From positions 1 through 64,000 of the forward strand of contig NZ_SJPA01000007.1 of NCBI RefSeq assembly GCF_004332115.1: 64,000 nucleotides of DNA, given 5' to 3'. The notes under the pieces are model-generated. The model made no database searches. It saw only the letters and a program-made list of their open reading frames with translations, and had not been told where the DNA came from. Source of the DNA: Chlorobium sp. N1. GTDB lineage: Bacteria; Bacteroidota; Chlorobiia; Chlorobiales; Chlorobiaceae. Positions 55,790 to 64,000 of this stretch are shown here, piece after piece; position 1 is the stretch's first letter, and each line of letters starts with the position of its first letter. Both the position numbers and the translations under genes were made by a program.

Positions 55790-56725
55790 ATGAACACCAC
55801 CATAGAGATCCTGGCCATCGTGCTCAGCGGCGTCGCCGCCGCCTCCGTCGTCCCCGTCGTGCAGGGGTTCGCTTCGGAGATGGCCGTCAAGAAGCGCCTC
55901 CTGCGCGTCGGCCGCAACGGGGGGGAGAGTGCCGCCTCCCTCGAAGCCAGGAAGGTCGGCCTGCAGCGTGTCTCGAAGGTCGTCAACATCCTCTCGAAGC
56001 TCTCGCTCCCGGAAGAGGGGTGGCAGGACTCCGGCCTGCAGCTGAAGTTCCTGCAGGCGGGGATCCGCGACAGGAACGCGCCGGGCTACTACTTCGCCGT
56101 CAAGACCGTCCTTACCTTCGTCTTTCCGGCCATGCTGGCGCTCTTCCTCCACCTCACCCGTCCGGAGATGCCCTTCATGCAGGCCACGATGTACGTGCTG
56201 CTCTCGGCGGCAGCGGGGTACTATATTCCGGAGCTTATCCTGCGTTTCATGACCGCGCGGCGGATCGGGCGCATGCGCGACTGCCTGCCGGACATGATCG
56301 ACCTCATGCTCATCTGCACCGAGTCGGGCATGGGCATCGATTCGGCCATTGCGCGCATCTCGCGCGACATGGCCCGCAGCTGCCCGGAGCTCGCCGAGGA
56401 GTTCTATCTGTCGACCATGGAGATGCGCGCCGGAGCGAGCCGCATCGAATCGCTGCGCAATCTCGCGCTGCGTGCGAAACTCGAGGAACTCGACGACCTG
56501 GTCTCCATGTTCGTGCAGGCCGACCGGTTCGGCACGAGCCTGGCCGAGGCGCTGAGGGTGCATGCCGACATGATGCGCACGAAGCGCAGCCAGCGCGCCG
56601 AGGAGATCGCCGCCAAGATCCCCGTCAAGCTGACGCTGCCGCTCGGGCTTTTCATCTTCCCGACGCTCATCATCGTGCTCCTGGGGCCCGCGATCATCCG
56701 CGTGATGGAAACCTTCTCCAAATAA
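55790..56725 (+). CDS. tadC: TadC (locus 2)
   Basis: 311 residues. N-terminal helix, central pair (FAVKTVLTFVFPAMLALFLH), T2SSF domain LPDMIDLMLICTESGMGIDS, then DLVSMFVQADRFGTSLAEAL and the terminal helix LPLGLFIFPTLIIVLLGPAI. Partner of TadB in the assembly platform. Confidence 0.92.
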   Translation: MNTTIEILAIVLSGVAAASVVPVVQGFASEMAVKKRLLRVGRNGGESAASLEARKVGLQRVSKVVNILSKLSLPEEGWQDSGLQLKFLQAGIRDRNAPGYYFAVKTVLTFVFPAMLALFLHLTRPEMPFMQATMYVLLSAAAGYYIPELILRFMTARRIGRMRDCLPDMIDLMLICTESGMGIDSAIARISRDMARSCPELAEEFYLSTMEMRAGASRIESLRNLALRAKLEELDDLVSMFVQADRFGTSLAEALRVHADMMRTKRSQRAEEIAAKIPVKLTLPLGLFIFPTLIIVLLGPAIIRVMETFSK

Positions 56726-56737
56726 ATCCCTGCAGCG

Positions 56738-57433
56738 ATGGATCTCCCGATGCCCGGTTTTTCTCCTGCGGCCTGGGCCTGGTGGCTCGGCGGCGCGATG
56801 GCGGGCTTATGGCTCGTCCCTCTCGGACGCATCATCCCTGAAAAGGTGCTGCGGCTCGCCTCGGCGCCCCCCGACGAGTGGCAGGGACCCGGCGGCGGAC
56901 TCGGCCGCCCCGTACCGCCTCTGCGGCTCGTCTGGGTGCCGCTCCTTTCCGCTCTTCTCTGGGCCTTGTCGGGAAGCGGCGCCGCTCCCGGGGCCATCGC
57001 CTCGGCCGCTCTTTCCAGCGCGCTCCTGCTTTTGGCCATCATCGACTGGGACACCACCATGCTGCCGGACTGGGTGGTGCTGCCGCTCGGCCTGGCGGGC
57101 CTCCTTGCGAGCCATCTCGGCCTTACGGGGCAGGGCGTGGTTTCCGCCGCAGTGTCGGCCGTGCTCGTGCTGGCGCTGCTCGGCGGCTCCTCCGCCCTGT
57201 TCCGCCTCGTGCGGGGGACTGCCGGGGTCGGCGGCGGGGACCTGAAGCTCCTGGCGGCGCTTGGCGCCTGGTGGGGGATCGGCGGGGTGCTCCACGTGCT
57301 GCTCTGGGCGAGCCTCGGCACCGTCGTATGGTACTTCGTGTGGCGGCGCTTCATGGGCCTTCGGGAGGAGGCGGAGTGGCCGTTTGGTCCCGCCATCGCC
57401 ATCGCGGCGCTCGTCTGGGCGTTTGCGGGGTAG
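56738..57433 (+). CDS. tadV: Tad prepilin peptidase (locus 2)
   Basis: 231 residues with catalytic motifs IIDWDTTMLPDWVV and GGGDLKLLAAL. The C-terminus EAEWPFGPAIAIAALVWAFAG is related to, but clearly different from, locus 1. Unlike locus 1, its 3' end is not duplicated. Last gene of the rightward operon. Confidence 0.9.
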   Translation: MDLPMPGFSPAAWAWWLGGAMAGLWLVPLGRIIPEKVLRLASAPPDEWQGPGGGLGRPVPPLRLVWVPLLSALLWALSGSGAAPGAIASAALSSALLLLAIIDWDTTMLPDWVVLPLGLAGLLASHLGLTGQGVVSAAVSAVLVLALLGGSSALFRLVRGTAGVGGGDLKLLAALGAWWGIGGVLHVLLWASLGTVVWYFVWRRFMGLREEAEWPFGPAIAIAALVWAFAG

Positions 57434-57502
57434 GGGGGACTGCGCGGCTTCGGGTTCCCCTTCTGGCATGGCCATAAGGCAAAAAAGCCATACTTTGCAG
57501 CT

Positions 57503-58678
57503 ATGGACCCCCATGGCTCGCATCATACGACCCGGGTGAACCCTGCGTCATCCCGCTTCCCGCGCGCCGCGCCGGCTTTCACGCGCGACGTCGAGTTCGC
57601 CAGGCCCGGAGGCGTGCGCTCCGGAAGGGATTTCACTGCCGCCACCCTCGCCCTGCTGCTTTCGGCCCTCGTCCATGTCGCCGCCGTCTATGGTATTGCT
57701 GAAGCCAACCACGACACCTCTACCCTCAGCTTCGGCAGGTACGCTTCTGTGGCCCTGTACCTCTACGCCATCGCCCTGTCGGCGTTCGTGGTGTTCTACC
57801 CGCTCTACGTCATGGGTTTCGTCCGGCCGAAACGGCTGGTGTCCTACCTGGCGGAGGGGTACCGCCACCATCTTTTCTCCAAAGAGCGTCTGCTCTTTTC
57901 CTATCCGGTGCTGGCCATCATCCCTCTCGACAAGTCCGTCTACAGTTCGTACAAGCACATGATCCCGGATGTGGTCCCGTTCCGGCTGGACGGCGCGCTC
58001 CATCTTCTCGACAGGGCTCTTTTCCTGGGCCATGACCCCTGGCAGGCGTTCTGGGCCGTGATCGGCCGGGAACCGCTCATCCGGGCACTGGATTTCCTTT
58101 ATCATCCGGTATGGCTTTCGCTGCTCGCCATCACCCTGCTCTTCCACGCGCTGGGCCGCCATCCTCTGCAGTCGAGGCTGCGCTTCTTCCTCGCCTACAT
58201 CTTCGTATGGACCTTTCTCGGCAATGCGCTCGCCACACTTCTCTCCTCGGCCGGCCCCTGTTACTTCGTCGAAGTCACCGGCCAGCCCGGCCCTTATGCG
58301 GACCTCATGGGCCGCCTGCAGTCGTTTGCCGAAAGCGGCGGGGCACTGAGTGCCCTGCGGATCCAGGAGCGGCTGTGGGGCGGGTACAGCGGGGGCGTCC
58401 TGGAATACGGCGGAGGCATATCGGCCATGCCGAGCATCCATATCGCCACCTCGCTCCTCTTCGCACTCGGTATGCGCAGGTCGTATCCGCTGATGGAAAA
58501 GCTGCTCTACGCCTATACCGCACTCATCTGGATCGGCTCCGTATGCCTCGCCTGGCACTATGCCGCCGACGGGATCGTCTCGGTCGTATGCGTCATGCTC
58601 ATCTGGGTGGTGGCGGGGAGGCTGGCCGAGAGGATACTCCCCCGTGAGTCCGGTGCTGCTCCCGAGGGGACTCAGTAG
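57503..58678 (+). CDS. PAP2-superfamily membrane enzyme (IPC-synthase-like)
   Basis: 391 residues with about seven membrane helices. The phosphatase motifs stand in the order used by inositol-phosphorylceramide-synthase-like members: [19 protein letters not shown] (about residue 310, catalytic His) and [12 protein letters not shown] (second His and Asp). The N-terminal 45 residues are polar. It may transfer or remove a lipid phosphate head group; the substrate is unknown. It starts 70 bp after the tad operon and may have its own promoter. Confidence 0.8.
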   Translation: MDPHGSHHTTRVNPASSRFPRAAPAFTRDVEFARPGGVRSGRDFTAATLALLLSALVHVAAVYGIAEANHDTSTLSFGRYASVALYLYAIALSAFVVFYPLYVMGFVRPKRLVSYLAEGYRHHLFSKERLLFSYPVLAIIPLDKSVYSSYKHMIPDVVPFRLDGALHLLDRALFLGHDPWQAFWAVIGREPLIRALDFLYHPVWLSLLAITLLFHALGRHPLQSRLRFFLAYIFVWTFLGNALATLLSSAGPCYFVEVTGQPGPYADLMGRLQSFAESGGALSALRIQERLWGGYSGGVLEYGGGISAMPSIHIATSLLFALGMRRSYPLMEKLLYAYTALIWIGSVCLAWHYAADGIVSVVCVMLIWVVAGRLAERILPRESGAAPEGTQ

Positions 58679-59050
58679 CCCATGTGGGCATGCCGCTGGA
58701 CGTGGATGTAGTATTCGGGGAGCCTGCTCCCCTCTACGTTTCCAGTCGCCGGCTTGCGGCAGCCGATCGGACGACGGCCCTCTGTCCGGCGGAGTGTTTC
58801 GGGTATTCTTTCTTGCGGATCGTCCAGTTATTCGCTTTTCTTGCATAGATAAACGACTAAATGTCGATTATGTGTGCAAATCTCGACTACGGCCCTTGAG
58901 CGGAAGCTCAGGTGGTACGGTGCCGTTCTCCTGACCCATGGTGTCCTGCTCTCGATCCTTGTCGCTTTAGTACAAGCCCTTGGTCGACGAGTGGGCTTTA
59001 TACGATAACTCTGGGGCTGGCCCGTTATTAATTGATGAAGGAGTGAGAAG
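58679..59050. other. Intergenic stretch, no gene recognised
   Basis: 372 bp between the PAP2 gene and a small pseudogene. I see no open frame with family similarity and no strong terminator. Confidence 0.5.
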
Positions 59051-59245
59051 CTGAATCAGCAAAACACAGATACCGGCAACGAGCCGAGAAAACGCGATCC
59101 CGACATGATCGGAGCTGAAGCGGCCATGAAGCGTGCCGCGGCAAAAGCCCGTTAAAGGGCGTGGCGGGCAGGAAGCGGGGTCGTCGTGTGGAAGGACGGC
59201 GCCGTCGTCATTGAATACCCCGAACCCCCGGCCGACCGGTCATGA
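59051..59245 (+). pseudogene. Small conserved TA-associated-type gene with an in-frame TAA
   Basis: GGAG precedes a possible CTG start at 59051. The frame reads NQQNTDTGNEPRKRDPDMIG, AEAAMKRAAAKAR, then TAA (59153-59155), then RAWRAGSGVVVWKDGAVVIE and a stop at 59243. Small proteins of this pattern (RDPDMIGAEAAMKRAA...GVVVWKDGKVV) are widespread and often stand near toxin-antitoxin genes. The stop splits an otherwise intact frame. Confidence 0.55.
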
Positions 59246-59440
59246 TTCCCCGTACTGCCCATTCCGTGCCATGAGGCACCCTTTCGCCCGGTCGAGGAGC
59301 GCCCGCTGCGCCGCCTCTCGGTTCCTTCCCTCACCCTTCCATATCTCCATCGCCAGCTGCTGGATGGCGCGCCACCGCTCGTTGATCGCGCTGAGCCGGG
59401 CCGCCGCCAGTTCCGGGGGCGTTCCAGAGGCTTCCAGGCA
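59240..59440 (-). pseudogene. Second, shortened copy of the aldolase 3' end
   Basis: The minus strand reads TPPELAAARLSAINERWR, AIQQLAMEIWKGEGRNREAA, and ends ARNGQYGES. This parallels the C-terminus of the complete aldolase (60034-61041) with diverged residues and a deletion that removes TAPWALSFSFARA. A 51-bp block (59370-59420) is identical to 60200-60250. Same orientation as the intact gene, and it closes off the AbiE insertion. Confidence 0.85.
59370..59420. repeat. 51-bp direct repeat, identical to 60200-60250
   Basis: Identical over 51 bases (starts CGCCACCGCTCG, ends TTCCGGGGGC), part of the duplicated aldolase 3' end. Confidence 0.9.
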
Positions 59441-59481
59441 ACAGAATGCCCGGGTAGACCAGCATCCGCCAATCTGTCGCC

Positions 59482-59982
59482 TTGCTCTGGACTTCTTTTT
59501 ATCTATTCGATGTCGTATTTCGGGTTGCGGCAAGGATAGCGAGGAAGAAATCGGCTGTTTTTGTCCGTTCCGACTTTCGCGGCATAGGCGGCTACGACCA
59601 TGTCGGGCGGGCGCTCCGATCCCTTGTCAGGCAGGGACGGCTTATCCGTTCGGGATACGGCGTGTATGCCAAAGCGAAAAAATCGGCGATAAGCGGCGAG
59701 ACGGTCCCCTCGGCTTCCTTGCCGACCCTCGCAAGGGAGGCTCTCGGGTGGATCGGCTTGGCCTGTGCGCCTTCCCGCCTTGAGCGGGCATACAATGCCG
59801 GCGAGACGACCCTGGTCCCGACCGGCCGCCTGATCGGCATCAAGGGGCGGTGCAGTCGAAAACCGGGGTTTCGAGGGGCCTACGTCAGTTATGAGCGGGC
59901 CACCTGGCAAGACCGAATTCGAGAGAGGCCGCCCTGCTTGCGAGAATCGCACCGTCTTTCATCGAGAAGGACTGGTTCGTAA
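59482..59982 (+). CDS. AbiEi-like antitoxin (DUF6088 type), fused tail
   Basis: The recognisable domain covers RIARKKSAVFVRSDFRGIGG, ALRSLVRQGRLIRSGYGVYA, LAREALGWIGLACAPSRLE, TTLVPTGRLIGIKGRCSRK and GAYVSYERA, ending near 59901. DUF6088 proteins normally stop just after SYERA; here the frame runs on to 59982 through a broken AbiEii gene, so the last ~27 residues are not native. TTG 59482 is the only start in frame, but the true N-terminus may have been lost. It would be the antitoxin of an AbiE-type pair. Confidence 0.65.
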   Translation: MLWTSFYLFDVVFRVAARIARKKSAVFVRSDFRGIGGYDHVGRALRSLVRQGRLIRSGYGVYAKAKKSAISGETVPSASLPTLAREALGWIGLACAPSRLERAYNAGETTLVPTGRLIGIKGRCSRKPGFRGAYVSYERATWQDRIRERPPCLRESHRLSSRRTGS

Positions 59983-60030
59983 CGCAGGTGGTGGCGGCAT
60001 CGGCTCTAAGGCTGTTCCCGGCTGCCGGCC
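59916..60030 (+). pseudogene. N-terminal fragment of an AbiEii toxin
   Basis: In a different frame from the antitoxin tail, the strand reads NSREAALLARIAPSFIEKDW, FVTQVVAASALRLFPAAG. This matches the start of AbiEii-type nucleotidyltransferases (R.A...ARIAP.FIEKDYWVTQVL). It breaks off at the aldolase 3' end, so the catalytic core is absent. Confidence 0.65.
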
Positions 60031-60033
60031 TCT

Positions 60034-61041
60034 TCAGCCGGCATACTCGCCCCTGCGGGCCATGAAGCAGTCGCAGGCGGCCTGCATGAGGGCGTGCTGC
60101 GCCGCATCCCTGTTTTCCTCCTCTCCCTTCCATGCTTCCATCGCCGGCTGCTGGATGGCGCGGGCGAACGAAAACGAGAGCGCCCAGGGTGCGGTGGCAC
60201 GCCACCGCTCGTTGATCGCGCTGAGCCGGGCCGCCGCCAGTTCCGGGGGCTGGCCTCCGGAGAGGAACGCGACGACCGGCACGGCCGCCGGCACCGTGCG
60301 CATGAGGCAGCGGACGGTGGCGTCCGCCTCCTCCGCGATGGTCTGCTGTTTCGGGCAGTCGAGGGCAGGAAGCACCATCGAGGTCTTCAGCACCGTTCCC
60401 TCGAGCAGCACCCGCTGGCCTGCGAGCTGACGGTACAGCTCCCTCAGCACCCGCTCGCCGACCTCCAGGCACCGCTCCATGGTGTGGGTGCCCTCAAGCA
60501 GCATTTCGGGTTCGACGACGGGCACCATGCCGGCCTCCTGCGAGAGTGCGGCGAAGCGGGCGAGGGCGTGCGCGTTCGATTCGATGCAGCCGGAGGATGG
60601 GATCCCTTCCCCGATGGTTATCACCGCACGCCACTTCGTGAAGCGCGCGCCCATCGAGCGGTACTCCCCGAGCCGGTCGCGGAGCCCGTCGAGCCCGTCG
60701 GTGATCTTCTCTCCGGGGTGCAGGGCGAGGTCGTGCGCGCGCAGGTCGACCTTGATGCCGGGGATGATGCCGGCCTCGGTGAGAACGTCGACGATCCTCC
60801 GGCCGTCTCCCGTGTGCTGGCGGATGGTTTCGTCGAAGAGGATGGCGCCGGCTATGTGTTCTGCGAGATCCGGCGTCGTGGCGATGAGCTCGCGCCACTG
60901 GCGGCGTTTCTCCTCGGTTTCCGGGATGGCGAGCTTGCGGAAACGGCGGTTGCAGGTCGGTATGCTTTCGTCCATCGCCAGTATTCCGCGGTCTGCCGAG
61001 GCGAGCGCCAGGGCGGTTTCCTGCAGGGTGTTCTTTTCCAT
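60034..61041 (-). CDS. Class I fructose-bisphosphate aldolase
   Basis: 335 residues. Family hallmarks are ADRGILAMDESIPTCNRRF, HPGEKITDGLDGLRDRLGEY, GARFTKWRAVI and the Schiff-base lysine region LLEGTVLKTSMVLPALD, as in eukaryote-like class I aldolases of the glycolysis/gluconeogenesis pathway. It interconverts fructose-1,6-bisphosphate with dihydroxyacetone phosphate and glyceraldehyde-3-phosphate in the cytoplasm. The C-terminus ARRGEYAG is complete. The 3' end is duplicated beyond the AbiE insertion, and the intact gene's end may therefore be the incoming version. Confidence 0.92.
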   Translation of the reverse strand: MEKNTLQETALALASADRGILAMDESIPTCNRRFRKLAIPETEEKRRQWRELIATTPDLAEHIAGAILFDETIRQHTGDGRRIVDVLTEAGIIPGIKVDLRAHDLALHPGEKITDGLDGLRDRLGEYRSMGARFTKWRAVITIGEGIPSSGCIESNAHALARFAALSQEAGMVPVVEPEMLLEGTHTMERCLEVGERVLRELYRQLAGQRVLLEGTVLKTSMVLPALDCPKQQTIAEEADATVRCLMRTVPAAVPVVAFLSGGQPPELAAARLSAINERWRATAPWALSFSFARAIQQPAMEAWKGEEENRDAAQHALMQAACDCFMARRGEYAG

Positions 61042-61149
61042 CTCCTCTCTCCGTTCAGTGGTTGCGGGTGCTCTGCGGAGGGGGAGGCCGCCTGTAGAAT
61101 TCCAATACCGGCGGCCATCAAAAAGTTGCAGCAGGGGGTGGGGCTTCTC

Positions 61150-63414
<2,265 letters not shown>

Positions 63415-63491
63415 CCATCTTATGAAATGTAAGGCTTTTTCCGTCCGGACGGTCGTTTCCGGCCCTTCTCCTCCTGTGCACTCCTGAAGAT

Positions 63492-63520
63492 TTGCCGGTG
63501 ACGGGCCGGTGCGCTATACT
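63492..63520 (+). promoter_or_regulatory. Sigma-70-type promoter of dsbD
   Basis: TTGCCG (63492-63497) and TATACT (63515-63520), separated by 17 bp, about 70 bp before the dsbD start. Confidence 0.6.
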
Positions 63521-63537
63521 TGGGGAACGACACTGCT

Positions 63538-63558
63538 GCTCCCCGCTCGCCGGGGAGC
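63538..63558 (+). promoter_or_regulatory. Leader hairpin of dsbD
   Basis: GCTCCCCG and CGGGGAGC with a 5-base loop, between the promoter and the start codon, without a T-run. Confidence 0.5.
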
Positions 63559-63589
63559 CTCCACGAATGCCCGACATGACTGCCATTCC

Positions 63590-64000
63590 ATGATGAACCC
63601 TTCGAAGAGGGCCTCCGGCCCGCGGCTTGCGGCCCTGCTGCTCTCCCTTCTCCTGCTTCTCCCGTTCGGCGGCCCGCTCCGGGCCGGTGAGGCGGAGGAG
63701 CCCTTCCGGCTCACGGCCGAGCTGCTGGCGGAGGGCACGCTCAGCCTCCGCTGGGATATCGCCCCCGGCCACAAGCTCTACCGGGACCAGATCCGCCTGG
63801 AGCTCGAATCGGGCGAGGCTGTGCCCGGCGCTCCCGTGCTGCCGGAGGGCGAGCCGGTCGTCGACCCGCTCACCGGAGAGCGCTCCGTCGCCTACCACGA
63901 TTCGCTCGACTGCAGGGTGGCGGTGACGGGTGCAAAAGGCCCATACGTCCTTCGCGTCTGGCACCAGGGGTGCGCCGACGGCGGCGTCTGCTTTCCGCCC
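63590..64000 (+). CDS. dsbD: Thiol:disulfide interchange protein DsbD, N-terminal part (runs off the window)
   Basis: Starts ATGATG at 63590/63593; open to the window end (137 residues visible). Signal peptide LAALLLSLLLLLPFGGPLRA, then the periplasmic alpha domain: SLRWDIAPGHKLYRDQIRLE, YHDSLDCRVAV and WHQGCADGGVCFPP, the last containing the redox cysteine pair (C-A-D-G-G-V-C) that passes electrons to periplasmic proteins. The first cysteine of DsbD-alpha pairs with it in the family. The membrane and thioredoxin domains would lie beyond the window. DsbD supports cytochrome c maturation and disulfide repair. Confidence 0.9.
   Translation, partial: MMNPSKRASGPRLAALLLSLLLLLPFGGPLRAGEAEEPFRLTAELLAEGTLSLRWDIAPGHKLYRDQIRLELESGEAVPGAPVLPEGEPVVDPLTGERSVAYHDSLDCRVAVTGAKGPYVLRVWHQGCADGGVCFPP

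Overview
The window is high-GC bacterial DNA made of conserved chromosomal blocks separated by accessory islands full of gene fragments. I think it comes from a green sulfur bacterium (Chlorobiaceae-like). That rests on gene style and island content only; the sequence contains no rRNA or photosynthesis gene that would prove it.

Region 1 (1-11.5 kb, accessory): the tail of a type I-G CRISPR-Cas operon (a cas3 without its ATP-binding N-terminus, plus a Cas3-extension gene) and a 19-repeat array; decayed HsdS and regulator fragments; a small phage-like module (RadC-type protein, replication-protein-like gene, divergent HTH regulators); and an AAA ATPase/HNH pair resembling the Septu (PtuAB) defence system. 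It ends at the 3' end of a tRNA with its terminator, which looks like an attachment site.

Region 2 (11.6-18.6 kb, accessory): a DUF4236/TPR protein, a broken AlbA_2/HATPase regulator gene, a metallophosphoesterase, an IS3 remnant, and three toxin-antitoxin loci in which the antitoxin reads through while the toxin is truncated.

Region 3 (18.6-29.7 kb): a metal-uptake cluster. A radical-SAM/binding-protein fusion gene (frameshifted) diverges from a tetrapyrrole-methylase-like enzyme, followed by a TonB receptor, a BtuCD-type ABC transporter, a methyltransferase and a lipoprotein binding protein. Two palindromes with the CG-N20-CG geometry of ModE operators point to molybdate/tungstate control. 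A molybdopterin-fold secreted protein, a LysR regulator and a YeiH-type exporter follow.

Region 4 (29.7-38.2 kb): more fragments, then a SNF2 helicase with a SWIM zinc-finger partner, a Fic enzyme fused to an AbiEi-like N-terminus, and an AAA ATPase.

Region 5 (38.2-57.4 kb): two complete tad (Flp pilus) operons arranged head to head around a 1-kb control region; the rightward one has a sigma-54-type promoter and three upstream 13-bp boxes.

Region 6 (57.5-64 kb): a PAP2 membrane enzyme, another truncated AbiE locus, class I fructose-bisphosphate aldolase, a hybrid histidine kinase with a 13-bp tandem repeat at its 5' end, and the start of dsbD.

Three patterns cut across the regions. Tandem CATGNNNN octamer arrays occur at four places, three of them just upstream of the same regulator family. 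Two cargo insertions (AAA ATPase; AbiE locus) sit directly behind the 3' end of a chromosomal gene and are bounded on the far side by a second, diverged copy of that 3' end. Toxin genes are selectively eroded next to surviving antitoxins.
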